Shown here one piece after another: positions 26,264-34,313 of a stretch of 64,000 nt of DNA. The notes under the pieces were generated by a model, which was not told where the DNA came from, did not search any database, and worked only from the letters and a program-made list of their open reading frames with translations. Both the position numbers and the translations under genes were made by a program. The DNA comes from JACDBE01 sp963714055 (GTDB taxonomy: Bacteria > Actinomycetota > Acidimicrobiia > Spongiisociales > UBA5794), in contig OY970227.1 of the NCBI GenBank assembly GCA_963714055.1, positions 2,232,001 through 2,296,000 of the forward strand, written 5' to 3'. Position 1 is the first letter of the stretch; every line of letters starts with the position of its first letter.

Positions 26264-27073
26264 ATGGACTGGATCGGCAACCCCGACATCTGGATCTCGT
26301 TCTTCACCCTGGCGCTGCTCGAGATCGTGCTCGGCATCGACAACATCGTCTTCATCTCGATCCTGTCCGGCAAGCTGCCCGCCGACCGGCAGGCCAGGGC
26401 CCGCAACCTCGGGCTCGGCTTGGCGATGATCATGCGGATCCTGCTGCTGATCGGCATCTCCTGGGTGATCGGGCTCACCGCCCCCCTGTTCGACGTCTTC
26501 GGGCAGGAGATCTCGGGACGGGACATCATCATGCTGGTCGGCGGTCTCTTCCTGCTCACCAAGGCGACGTTCGAGATCCACGAGAAGCTGGAGGGCCACG
26601 ACCCGCACACCAGCGAGGTCAGAGTGGTGTCGTTCACCGCGGTGATCGTGCAGATACTCGCCCTCGACATCGTGTTCAGCCTCGACTCGGTGATCACCGC
26701 GGTGGGGATGGCCGACGAGATCGGGGTGATGATCGCCGCCGTGGTGGTGGCCGTCGGTGTGATGCTGCTGTCGGCGGGAACGATCAGCGAGTTCGTGAAC
26801 CGCCACCCGACGGTGAAGATGCTGGCGCTCAGCTTCCTGCTGCTCATCGGGATGTCGCTGGTGGCCGAAGGCCTCGACTTCCACATCCCCAAGGGCTACA
26901 TCTACTTCGCCATGGGGTTCTCGATATTCGTCGAGGCGCTCAACCTGCGGCTCCGCAAGAAGGTCGCCGACGACCCGGTCCAGCTCCGGCCGACGCTGGT
27001 CAAGGACCCGGAGGCGGCGGGCGCCGTCGGCCATCTCCATGTCTCGCCGGCCGACGCCGATGGGCAGGCATAG
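26264..27073 (+). CDS. TerC family integral membrane protein (probable metal exporter)
   Basis: A 269-residue protein with seven or more membrane helices. The two family motifs LLEIVLGIDNIVFISIL (residues 18-34) and ALDIVFSLDSVITAVGM carry the acidic residues thought to bind a divalent cation. TerC relatives such as Alx and YkoY export manganese; others were found through tellurite resistance. Manganese export is inferred from the family only, as no yybP-ykoY riboswitch fits in the leaderless promoter. Confidence 0.88.
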   Translation: MDWIGNPDIWISFFTLALLEIVLGIDNIVFISILSGKLPADRQARARNLGLGLAMIMRILLLIGISWVIGLTAPLFDVFGQEISGRDIIMLVGGLFLLTKATFEIHEKLEGHDPHTSEVRVVSFTAVIVQILALDIVFSLDSVITAVGMADEIGVMIAAVVVAVGVMLLSAGTISEFVNRHPTVKMLALSFLLLIGMSLVAEGLDFHIPKGYIYFAMGFSIFVEALNLRLRKKVADDPVQLRPTLVKDPEAAGAVGHLHVSPADADGQA

Positions 27074-27107
27074 GCGTCTCGGAGGCTGGGCGGGCGGGGG
27101 GAGCCGA

Positions 27108-27113
27108 TAACCT
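27108..27113 (+). promoter_or_regulatory. Leaderless -10 box (TAACCT) of the DUF454 gene
   Basis: TAACCT ends 6 bases before the GTG at 27120. The spacer GGGAGG is purine-rich but too close to act as a Shine-Dalgarno sequence. Confidence 0.5.
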
Positions 27114-27119
27114 GGGAGG

Positions 27120-27560
27120 GTGACGGACACCGCTCGCCCCTCACGGAGCCGGGTGGCCCGGGCGGTCTACGGAGGGCTCGGGTTCCTCTTCCTCGGGCTG
27201 GGCATCGTCGGCATCTTCATCCCGGTGCTCCCCACCACGATCAACATCATCCTGGCGGCGTTCTTCTTCTTCCGCTCCAACGACCGGATGTACCGGTACC
27301 TGATGACTCACCCGAGGTTCGGGCCGGCATTGCGCGACTACCGGGCGGGGCTGGGCATACCCCGGCGTGTCAAGGTGATCGCGGTCAGCGCCGTGGTGGC
27401 GACGTTCGCCGTGACCATCCTGCTCACCATCCACACCACCGTCGGCCGGGTGGTGATGATCACCCTGGCGCTCGCCATCATCGCCTTCATCCTGTCGAGG
27501 CCGACGAAAGAGGTGGTGCTCGCCCGGGCGGCGGCGCTCGAGCCACCGCCTCCCTCCTAG
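27120..27560 (+). CDS. YbaN/DUF454 family inner-membrane protein
   Basis: A 146-residue protein with the DUF454 pattern: GLGFLFLGLGIVGIFIPVLP followed by TTINIILAAFFFFRSNDRMY, a conserved HPRFGPALRDYRAGLGIPRR, and two more membrane helices (VVATFAVTILLTIH, VVMITLALAIIAFIL). The function of the family is unknown. The GTG start is set by the TAACCT box. It converges with the DJ-1-like gene 10 bases away. Confidence 0.87.
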   Translation: MTDTARPSRSRVARAVYGGLGFLFLGLGIVGIFIPVLPTTINIILAAFFFFRSNDRMYRYLMTHPRFGPALRDYRAGLGIPRRVKVIAVSAVVATFAVTILLTIHTTVGRVVMITLALAIIAFILSRPTKEVVLARAAALEPPPPS

Positions 27561-27570
27561 GAGGAGCCGC

Positions 27571-28161
27571 CTACACCGGTGGCTCGGGGTCGTACTGGAT
27601 GTAGCGGCGCACCTCTCGGGCCCGCTCGGGGGAGTGGAGCCGGGCCACCAGGTGCAACGCCATGTCGATGCCCGCCGAAACCCCGGCGGCGGTGATGACG
27701 TCCCCGGTGTCGATGAACCGGTCGTCGGGGCGCACCTCCACGTCGGTGCCGAGCCGGCCGAGGTGATCCAGCGACCCCCAGTGGGTGGTCGCCGGCCGAC
27801 CATCGAGCAACCCGGCGTCGGCGAACACCAGCGAGCCGGTGCACACGCTGGTCATCAACGTGCCCGACTCGGCCATCGAACGGAGGCGGGTGCGGATGGC
27901 CTCGTCACCGAGCTGGGGGCGGGTCCCGCGGCCGCCGGGGAAGACGAGGACGTCGACGGGAGCGGGAAGGTCGTCCCAGGTGTGGTCGGCGAGCACCCGG
28001 AGCCCCTTGGCGCAGGTGATCGGTTGGTCGGAGTCGGCGACGGTGAACACCGAGACGTCGTCGTCGAACTGGAGTTGCCAGGCCCTGAGGACCTCCCACG
28101 GCCCCGCCCAGTCGAGCTCCTCGGCGTCGGGGAACAGGGCGATGGCGATGGTGGTGGTCAT
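27571..28161 (-). CDS. DJ-1/PfpI family protein (isonitrile hydratase-like)
   Basis: A 196-residue class I amidotransferase-like protein. The nucleophile elbow reads MTSVCTGSLVFADAGLL with the catalytic Cys, and the Asp/Glu ligand is near the start in FPDAEELDWAGPWEVL. TTHWGSLDHL and GDVITAAGVSAGIDMAL are typical of the GATase1 domain found in AraC-type regulators and isonitrile hydratase. There is no HTH, so it is an enzyme, not a regulator. The ATG follows TAGGAGTCCC. Confidence 0.85.
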   Translation of the reverse strand: MTTTIAIALFPDAEELDWAGPWEVLRAWQLQFDDDVSVFTVADSDQPITCAKGLRVLADHTWDDLPAPVDVLVFPGGRGTRPQLGDEAIRTRLRSMAESGTLMTSVCTGSLVFADAGLLDGRPATTHWGSLDHLGRLGTDVEVRPDDRFIDTGDVITAAGVSAGIDMALHLVARLHSPERAREVRRYIQYDPEPPV

Positions 28162-28203
28162 GGGACTCCTAGGAATATGGCGGCACCGTACCGCGCGTCA
28201 CAC

Positions 28204-28252
28204 GAACCTGAGGTTCTGAGGCACCGGAACGGTATCCAGGAACCTCAGGCTC
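28204..28252. repeat. Intergenic repeat family A, copy 2
   Basis: GAACCTGAGGTTC (28204-28216) and GAACCTCAGGCTC (28240-28252) flank an ACCG-GAA-CGGT hairpin (28223-28233). The order is the reverse complement of copy 1 at 18591-18639, with few differences along the unit. Confidence 0.7.
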
Positions 28253-28270
28253 ACGATCGTTCGCAACCCC

Positions 28271-28326
28271 GAACTCGAGAGGATCGGATACCGGAACGGT
28301 TCCCAGGAACCTCAGGTTCGGAGCAA
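28271..28326. repeat. Intergenic repeat family A, copy 3
   Basis: The right half is intact: TACCGGAACGGT (28289-28300) and GAACCTCAGGTTC followed by GGAGCAA (28307-28326), as in copy 1. The left arm has decayed to GAACTCGAG. Confidence 0.65.
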
Positions 28327-28342
28327 CCGCTCCGACATGCCC

Positions 28343-28359
28343 CAACCTCAGGTTCGGAG
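28343..28359. repeat. Intergenic repeat family A, partial copy 4
   Basis: Only one arm remains, CAACCTCAGGTTCGGAG, identical to the right arm and flank of copy 1. Confidence 0.6.
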
Positions 28360-28386
28360 ATCAGAGGTTCACGGGGTGATCGCGAA

Positions 28387-28410
28387 GGGAGCCGCCCTAC
28401 GGCGGCTCCC
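28387..28410. repeat. 10-bp hairpin upstream of the OsmC gene
   Basis: GGGAGCCGCC-CTAC-GGCGGCTCCC is a perfect stem-loop. It lies in the 400-base gap 28162-28561, which also holds three family A repeats and no convincing gene. It may be a terminator or part of an untranslated leader. Confidence 0.5.
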
Positions 28411-28561
28411 TCGGGAAGCCCGGTGCGGCGCCGCCGAGCGGCGGTACCTCCGCCCGCACACGATCCGTGGGCGACACTATCGGGCGAGCCGGCCGGTCCG
28501 CAAACGGCCCGGCCTGACGCCATAGCCTGGGACCGATAGACGCGCGCAGGAAGGAACCGGA

Positions 28562-29002
28562 ATGGCCGACGACACGCTGCGTACCGTGACCATCGAGCGC
28601 ATCGGGTTCGCCCGTTTCCGGGCGCACAACGTCCGCGGTGGCACCTTCGAGTTCGGCGAAGGCGGGGACGGGACCGATTTCGGTGCGGTCGAGCTGCTCC
28701 TCGTCGCCCTGGCGGGCTGCTCCGCCGCCGATGTCGACTACATCACCAACCGTCGAGCCGAGCCGGAGGCGTTCCACGTCGAGGCGCGGGGCCACAAGGT
28801 CAAGGACGACCGGGGCAACCGGATGGCCGACCTCGAGCTGGTGTTCCGCGTCCGCTTCCCGGCCGGCGAGGACGGCGACGCCGCCCGGACGATGCTCTCG
28901 GTGGCGGTGCAGCGTTCGCACGACCGGTTGTGCACGGTGAGCCGCACCGTCGAGGTCTCCTCCCCGGTGACGGTGGTCATCGAGGAACCGAACCCGGGTT
29001 GA
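28562..29002 (+). CDS. OsmC family protein
   Basis: A 146-residue OsmC/Ohr-type protein. The two reactive cysteines are in VALAGCSAADV and HDRLCTVSRTVE. Family members reduce organic hydroperoxides with thiol donors. The FGAVELLLVALAGC segment is the family hallmark. The ATG follows AGGAAGGAACC, so this gene has an ordinary leader, unlike many neighbours. Confidence 0.88.
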   Translation: MADDTLRTVTIERIGFARFRAHNVRGGTFEFGEGGDGTDFGAVELLLVALAGCSAADVDYITNRRAEPEAFHVEARGHKVKDDRGNRMADLELVFRVRFPAGEDGDAARTMLSVAVQRSHDRLCTVSRTVEVSSPVTVVIEEPNPG

Positions 29003-29040
29003 CGACCGTCTCCCCGGGCTCGGTCAACCGCTCGGTGGCC

Positions 29041-30930
29041 TCAATGGCCCCCAAGGGGAGGTAGGCCGACGTGGGTGACCGCCGTTGTCCCCATCAGGTG
29101 CCAGTCGAGGAACCGCTCCAGCCGCCGGTAGAAGTCGAGCTGCGGGCCACGCCGGATCAGGCCGTGTCCCTCGGTCGGGTAGGTGACGTACTCGTACGTC
29201 TTGCCCAGCTCCTCGAGCCGGTCGACCAGCTGCTTTGACTGTTTGGGATGGACCCGGTCGTCCAGCTCGCCGTGGGCCACCAGGATGGGACGCTCCAGCG
29301 ACTCCAGCCGGGCGAGCGGCGATGCCGCCGTGTAGCCGGCGGGGTTGTCACCGGGGTGGCCCATCATCCGCTCCAGGTCATCGGTGCCGACGCTGTCGCC
29401 CATCGCCCACGAATTGAGGATGTCGCTGTCGCCGTACTTGGCCACCCCGCATGCATATCGATGCTCCGGGTCGTCGACCAGGCTGAGCAGCGCCAGGTAC
29501 GCGCCGTAGCTGGCGCCGAAGATCCCGATGCGGGCCGGGTCGACCCAGTCCAGGGAGGCGAGGTGTCCGTGGGCGGCCAGGCAGTCGGCGGTGTCGCCCA
29601 CGCCCCAATCGCCGTGGTTGGCACGCTCGAAGTCACGGCCGTAGCTGGTGGAGCCGCGGAAGTTCACCGCCAGCCAGGCGTATCCCTTGTCGATGAAGTA
29701 CTGGGCGTAGCCGTCCCACTCGTCCCCGTACACCGAGGCCGGGCCGCCGTGCGGGTAGACGACCGCCGGTACCCGGCCCCGGTCGGCGGCGGGCGGGCGG
29801 AACAGGAAGGCGGGGACCTCGAGGCCGTCGCCCGAGGCGAAGGCCACCGTCTCCGGCGTGACGTGGGGGGCGCTGCGGACCTCGGCAGGTGCGGTGTCGA
29901 CCAGTGGGGTGACCGTCCCGCCGAGGGTGACGGTGACGATACTCGGGGCCTGGCGGTGGCTCTCGTACCCGGCGACGACCCGTCCCGCGTCTGCCCACCC
30001 GGGGCTCGACCATGTCCCGCCCTCGACGACGACATCGACCTCTCCGCTCTCCGGGTTGACGGTGACCAGGTCCCCCCTTCCTGCCCTGGTGGCGACGGCC
30101 ACCAGCCGGGTGGCGTCGGGAGACCATGCCAGTCCCGAGAAGTCGGCGTCGTGACGGGTGAGCTGGCGTTCACCGGTCCCGTCGGCGGCGACCAGGTGCA
30201 CCTCGTTCCATCCCGACCTCTCGGACACGAAGGCGACCGTGGTGCCGTCGGGGCGAACGGCGGGGGAGTGGTCGGCGAACCCGGCCGTCCCCGACAGCCG
30301 GCGGTCCTCGCCGGTCGAGAGGTCCACCACCCTGATGTCGCCTCGTTGCCGATCGTCCGCCGGGTAGAAGGCATAGGCGGCGATGCGACCGTCGGCAGTC
30401 AACGAGGCGCCTTCCGCATAGCCGTCACCTACGGTGACCGGCCGGGGCCACGGGTCGGCCAGGTCGACGACGGCGAGTCGGGAGCGGCCCTTGTGGTCGA
30501 TGGTGACCAGCAACGACCGGTCGTCGATCCACTGCGGGGAACCGCCCTCGGCCAGCGGTCGCGGCGGGGAACCGGTGACGGCGGCGACGTGGACCGTGCC
30601 CCCGCTGACGTAGGCGAAGTGAGTTCCATCGGGTGACCAGGTTGCCCGGGTGTCCTCCCAGAACGGCATCGGGTCCCGGTGGGTGGTCAGCCGCTCCGGC
30701 CGGCCACCCGACACCGGCACCCGCCACACGTCGGACATGTCGCTGTCGAGCAGGAACAGCACCTGGGTGCCGTCGGCGGAGACCACCGGGTCGCGGGGGC
30801 GGGGCGTCGCCGCCACCGCCTCCAAGCGCCAGTGCGGCGGCGGCTGCAGGTCCTTGCGGGGCTCGGCGGCGACTCCGTGGTGTGTCTGCGTCCCGACCCA
30901 GACGTCGCCGGCGTCGGGTGCGTCACTCAT
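29041..30930 (-). CDS. S9 family prolyl oligopeptidase-like peptidase
   Basis: A 629-residue serine peptidase. Residues about 40-370 form a beta-propeller with WSPDGTHFAYVSGG-like repeats, and the C-terminal alpha/beta hydrolase carries the triad: Ser in IFGASYGAYLAL, Asp in HGELDDRVHP and His in PTEGHGL. YPHGGPASVYG is the oxyanion region. It resembles acylaminoacyl-peptidase/dipeptidyl-peptidase. There is no signal peptide. Its ATG overlaps the deacetylase stop by one base (TGATG), so the two are coupled. Confidence 0.9.
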   Translation of the reverse strand: MSDAPDAGDVWVGTQTHHGVAAEPRKDLQPPPHWRLEAVAATPRPRDPVVSADGTQVLFLLDSDMSDVWRVPVSGGRPERLTTHRDPMPFWEDTRATWSPDGTHFAYVSGGTVHVAAVTGSPPRPLAEGGSPQWIDDRSLLVTIDHKGRSRLAVVDLADPWPRPVTVGDGYAEGASLTADGRIAAYAFYPADDRQRGDIRVVDLSTGEDRRLSGTAGFADHSPAVRPDGTTVAFVSERSGWNEVHLVAADGTGERQLTRHDADFSGLAWSPDATRLVAVATRAGRGDLVTVNPESGEVDVVVEGGTWSSPGWADAGRVVAGYESHRQAPSIVTVTLGGTVTPLVDTAPAEVRSAPHVTPETVAFASGDGLEVPAFLFRPPAADRGRVPAVVYPHGGPASVYGDEWDGYAQYFIDKGYAWLAVNFRGSTSYGRDFERANHGDWGVGDTADCLAAHGHLASLDWVDPARIGIFGASYGAYLALLSLVDDPEHRYACGVAKYGDSDILNSWAMGDSVGTDDLERMMGHPGDNPAGYTAASPLARLESLERPILVAHGELDDRVHPKQSKQLVDRLEELGKTYEYVTYPTEGHGLIRRGPQLDFYRRLERFLDWHLMGTTAVTHVGLPPLGGH

Positions 30931-31982
30931 CAGTTGTCCGCCCCGGCCTCGAACCCAGCCAGCGTCGCCACCACCAGGCCCCCGATCGTGGCCAGGTCGT
31001 ACCCACCCTCCTGCACCAGGACCGCCGGCAGCCCGGTGGCCCCGAGCCTGTCGCCGGCCCCGGCGTACCCCTCGGAGGTCACCTCGAGCGGGCTCTCCGG
31101 ATCGCCGGCGGCGGCGTCGACGCCGAGCGAGACCACCAACGCCTCGGCCCCCCAACCGGTGGCCTCGTCGACCAGCGACTCCACCGCCGCCAACCAGGGC
31201 CCGTCGCCCGAGCCGGGTGCCAGCGGCAGGTTGCGATTGGCGCCTCCGCCGTCGCCCTCGCCGCGCTCGTCGGCGAACCCGATCCAGTGCGGGAACCAGC
31301 CGTGCCCGGGGTCGACGTGGACCGAGCCGTAGAACACGTCCGGGTCGCGGTAGAAGATCTCCTGGGTGCCGTTGCCGTGATGGGCGTCGATGTCGACCAC
31401 GGCGACCTTCCGGTGCCGTTCCCTGAGGGCGGCGACGGCGACGGCGGCGTTGTTGAGGTAACACGACCCGCCGAAGAAGCGCCGGCCGGCGTGGTGGCCC
31501 GGTGGCCGGCAGATGGCGTAGGCGGCGGGGGCGCCGGCGACGACCAGCCGGGCGGCCGTGGCGGCGACGCCGGTGGCGGCGAGGATGGCCTCGGCGCTCC
31601 CCGGGCCGATCAGTGTCATCGTGTCGAAGGCGAAGGTGCCGGCCCGGGCAGACATCGCCGTCGGGATGCGACCGGTGGACACGCCGGGGATGGGGAAGGC
31701 GTAGGGGACCACCCGGTCCTGGCCGGGCTCCTCGAGGTACCCGGCTGCCACCCAGTCGTCCCAAGCGTGCTCCAGGTAGGCGACGAGGTCGTCGTCGTGC
31801 ACGGCGCCCAGCACATCGCGGTCGACCGGGGACGCCGGCTGGAGCGGGGCCCCGGCGGCGGTCACCGCGTCGAGGATGGCGTCGCCCCGCTCGGGGACCT
31901 CGGTTCCCTCATAGCGGACGCCCATCCACAGCTCGCCTCCGGGTCGGTGCAGCCGCTGCTCCTCGGCCCACACACAGGGCAT
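30930..31982 (-). CDS. Histone-deacetylase-fold amidohydrolase (acetylpolyamine deacetylase-like)
   Basis: A 350-residue zinc deacetylase. PPGHHAGRRFFGGSCYLNN holds the charge-relay His pair; VVDIDAHHGNGTQEIFY holds the zinc Asp and His; SLGVDAAAGDPESPL and VLVQEGGYDL complete the site. The opening GGELWMGVRYEGTEVPERGD resembles bacterial acetylpolyamine amidohydrolases more than AcuC. The ATG at 31982 (MPCVWAEEQ) is preferred to 32009. It is co-transcribed with the S9 peptidase and diverges from the HTH-clpS unit. Confidence 0.87.
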   Translation of the reverse strand: MPCVWAEEQRLHRPGGELWMGVRYEGTEVPERGDAILDAVTAAGAPLQPASPVDRDVLGAVHDDDLVAYLEHAWDDWVAAGYLEEPGQDRVVPYAFPIPGVSTGRIPTAMSARAGTFAFDTMTLIGPGSAEAILAATGVAATAARLVVAGAPAAYAICRPPGHHAGRRFFGGSCYLNNAAVAVAALRERHRKVAVVDIDAHHGNGTQEIFYRDPDVFYGSVHVDPGHGWFPHWIGFADERGEGDGGGANRNLPLAPGSGDGPWLAAVESLVDEATGWGAEALVVSLGVDAAAGDPESPLEVTSEGYAGAGDRLGATGLPAVLVQEGGYDLATIGGLVVATLAGFEAGADN

Positions 31983-32046
31983 GTTCACGGTGGGTGACGA
32001 CCCGGCCACGGTGCTCCAACGGATCGACGGAACGGGAGGGGGAATC

Positions 32047-32052
32047 TACCCT
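32047..32052 (+). promoter_or_regulatory. Leaderless -10 box (TACCCT) of the HTH-clpS operon
   Basis: TACCCT ends 6 bases before the ATG at 32059. Confidence 0.55.
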
Positions 32053-32058
32053 GACGGG

Positions 32059-32286
32059 ATGGACCGGATCACGGTTGATCTGGACAAGCAGTGGCTGTCG
32101 GTGGCCGACATTTGCGGCTACATGGACGTGTCGGAGTTCGTGGTGACCTCGCTGCTCCGCTCCGGGGCGCTGCCGGCGGTCAAGTTCGGGCGCGAGTGGC
32201 GGGTGGCCAGGCTCGACTTCGAGGACTGGATCAACGCCCAGCGCTTCGAGGCCGCCACCCGCAACAACCTCGGGAGGTCGCCGTGA
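32059..32286 (+). CDS. Small excisionase/MerR-type HTH protein
   Basis: A 75-residue helix-turn-helix protein: WLSVADICGYMDVSEFVVTS followed by LLRSGALPAVKFGREWRVAR and a short C-terminal helix. Such domains (HTH_17) bind DNA as accessory or regulatory proteins. No integrase is nearby, and it is operonic with clpS, so it is probably a chromosomal regulator. Its stop overlaps the GTG of clpS. Confidence 0.82.
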   Translation: MDRITVDLDKQWLSVADICGYMDVSEFVVTSLLRSGALPAVKFGREWRVARLDFEDWINAQRFEAATRNNLGRSP

Positions 32287-32594
32287 CCCGGCCGGTGCCC
32301 GCCGGCACCCGCGCCACCGTGCAGCCTGATGTCGTCGTCCATGGCGAGGACCAGGTGGTCGCCATCTCGCCGTGGGACGTGGTGGTGTGGAACGACCCGG
32401 TCAACCTGATGAGCTACGTCGTGTGGGTACTTCGAAGCCTGTTCGGGTACGGGGAACAGGAGGCGACGCGACTCATGCTCGCCGTCCACCACGAGGGCCG
32501 GGCGGTGGTCGCATCCGAGCCGAGAGAGCAGGCCGAGCTGGCGGTGACCCGCCTCCATCACCACGGGCTGTGGGCGACGCTCGAGCGGCGATGA
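32283..32594 (+). CDS. clpS: ATP-dependent Clp protease adaptor
   Basis: A 103-residue ClpS adaptor that delivers N-degron substrates to ClpC/ClpA. The core VVVWNDPVNLMSYVVWVL with the Asn-Asp-Pro and Met of the N-degron pocket is intact, followed by GEQEATRLMLAVHHEGRAVV and REQAE. It overlaps the HTH gene upstream and the DUF2017 gene downstream by four bases each. Confidence 0.93.
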   Translation: MTRPVPAGTRATVQPDVVVHGEDQVVAISPWDVVVWNDPVNLMSYVVWVLRSLFGYGEQEATRLMLAVHHEGRAVVASEPREQAELAVTRLHHHGLWATLERR

Positions 32595-33070
32595 GCCTCC
32601 GCTGCGAGGCCACCGAGCAGGGCGTGTTGCTGAGCGCCGGGTCCATGGAGCTCTCCGTCCTGAGTGCCCTGCCGGAGTTCCTCGCCTCCATCGACGGCTC
32701 GGGACCGGAGGCCGAACGGCTCCATCCCCCGGCCTATCGAGACGACGACGAGGCGGAACGAGAGTTCCAACGACTGGTCGGTGACGACCTCGACGACCTC
32801 CGCCGCGCCGACGCCACCGAGCTGGCCGAAGTCACCCGCCGGCTCGGGCACGGTCCCATCGAGCTCGAGGTCGCCCAGGCCGAATCCCTGCTGCGGGCGG
32901 TCGGCACCGCCCGCCTGGCGCTGGCGGCCCGCACCGGCCTGTTCGACCTCGACGAGCTCCCCGACACGCCGAGCACCCCTCAGCAGACCCTGGTGCAGTT
33001 TCTCGGGGTCGTCCAGGAGTCGCTGGTTGGGGCTCTCAGCGACCGACTCGACACGCCGTCACCGAGCTAG
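32591..33070 (+). CDS. DUF2017 family protein
   Basis: A 159-residue acidic protein of the DUF2017 family, which follows clpS in many actinobacteria. PPAYRDDDEAEREFQRLVGD and QAESLLRAVGTARLALAART are typical. A mycobacterial member (AosR) has been described as a redox-responsive regulator, but no Cys pair like that is visible here, so the role is uncertain. It converges with alanine dehydrogenase with a four-base overlap of stops. Confidence 0.85.
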   Translation: MSLRCEATEQGVLLSAGSMELSVLSALPEFLASIDGSGPEAERLHPPAYRDDDEAEREFQRLVGDDLDDLRRADATELAEVTRRLGHGPIELEVAQAESLLRAVGTARLALAARTGLFDLDELPDTPSTPQQTLVQFLGVVQESLVGALSDRLDTPSPS

Positions 33071-34188
33071 ACGGCCAAGTCCACCATCTGGTCCACGGGG
33101 ACGTACTCGGTCCCGAGGGCATCGGCCACCGTGGCGTTCACCACCCCGCCTCCGGCGACGTTGAACCCGGGGATCAACTCGGGGTAGCGGGCGGTGGCCA
33201 AGCCGAGGCCCTCCGCCAGCGCCACCGTGTACGGCAACGTCGCGTTGGACAGGGCGTATGTCGAGGTGTGCGGCACGGCGCCGGGGATGTTCCCCACGGC
33301 GTAGTGGACGACGTCGTCGACCACGTACGTCGGGTCGGTGTGCGACGTCTCCCTGGCGGTGGCGATGCACCCTCCCTGGTCGATGGAGATGTCGACCACC
33401 ACCGAGCCGGGGCGCATGGCGCGCACGTGCTCTTCGGTCACCACCACCGGTGCCCTGGCGCCCGCCACCAACACCGCCCCGATGACGAGATCGGATCTGG
33501 GTACGTAGTCGTCCACGGCGTGGACCGAGGAACGCACCGTGGTGATCCTGCCCCACATGGTGCTGTCGATGGCGCGGAGCCTGTCGACGTTGAGGTCGAG
33601 GATGGTGACGTCGGCGCCCATGCCCATGGCGATGAGGGCGGCGTTGGTGCCGGCGCTCCCCGCCCCGAGGACGGTCACCCGTCCCGGGGGAACCCCGGAG
33701 ACCCCTCCGATCAGCACCCCACGCCCACCCTGGGGGCGTTCCAGGTGGTGGGCACCGGCCTGGGTCGCCATCCGCCCGGCGATCTCGCTCATCGGCGCCA
33801 GCAGTGGGAGCGTCCCCGAATGCAGCTGCACCGTCTCGTAGGCGATTGCGGTCGCCCCGCTAGCTACCAGGCCGTGGCCCTCCTCGGGGTAGGCGGCGAG
33901 GTGGAGGTAGGTGAACAAGACCTGGCCGGGTCGCAGCATGGCGATCTCCGACGGCTGCGGCTCCTTGACCTTCACCACCATGTCCGCCCGTTCGAACACG
34001 TCGGCAGCGCCGGCCACCAACTCCGCACCGACCTCTACGTATTCGTCGTCGGTGATCGAGGAACCTCGCCCGGCGCCTTCCTGGACCAGCACCGTGTGCC
34101 CGTGGGCGGTCAGCTCACGGGCCCCGGCCGGGGTCATCGCCACCCGGTACTCCTCGGTCTTGATCTCGGTGGGGACTCCGACGATCAC
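33067..34188 (-). CDS. ald: Alanine dehydrogenase
   Basis: A 373-residue NAD-dependent L-alanine dehydrogenase interconverting alanine and pyruvate plus ammonia. It begins VGVPTEIKTEEYRVAMTPAG with substrate-binding Arg, has VKVKEPQPSE with Lys, the catalytic LHLAAYPE and the nucleotide-binding VTVLGAGSAGTNAALIA; GGCIATARETSHTDPTY and VGNIPGAVPHTSTYALSNAT follow. The GTG at 34188 sits after GGAGGAGGACCG, giving a leadered mRNA and a family-standard length; the frame to 34299 is too long. Confidence 0.94.
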   Translation of the reverse strand: MIVGVPTEIKTEEYRVAMTPAGARELTAHGHTVLVQEGAGRGSSITDDEYVEVGAELVAGAADVFERADMVVKVKEPQPSEIAMLRPGQVLFTYLHLAAYPEEGHGLVASGATAIAYETVQLHSGTLPLLAPMSEIAGRMATQAGAHHLERPQGGRGVLIGGVSGVPPGRVTVLGAGSAGTNAALIAMGMGADVTILDLNVDRLRAIDSTMWGRITTVRSSVHAVDDYVPRSDLVIGAVLVAGARAPVVVTEEHVRAMRPGSVVVDISIDQGGCIATARETSHTDPTYVVDDVVHYAVGNIPGAVPHTSTYALSNATLPYTVALAEGLGLATARYPELIPGFNVAGGGVVNATVADALGTEYVPVDQMVDLAV

Positions 34189-34313
34189 CGGTCCTCCTCC
34201 ATGTGCCGCGATCCCGTTGCGATCCGACGATCCGTCGAGTCTGCCATACCGGGTGGGGGCGCTGCCGGGGGACCGATGGTTAGCCTGCGGCGGCGCCATC
34301 GGGGAAGGACGAC

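Noticed and set aside
28165..28555. Reading frames in the OsmC upstream gap
   Set aside because: They run through family A repeats and hairpins and show Arg/Gly/Ala-rich shadow composition.
32059..32286. Excisionase of an integrated element
   Set aside because: The HTH resembles excisionase-type domains, but there is no integrase, att-like repeat or phage gene, and it is operonic with clpS and DUF2017.
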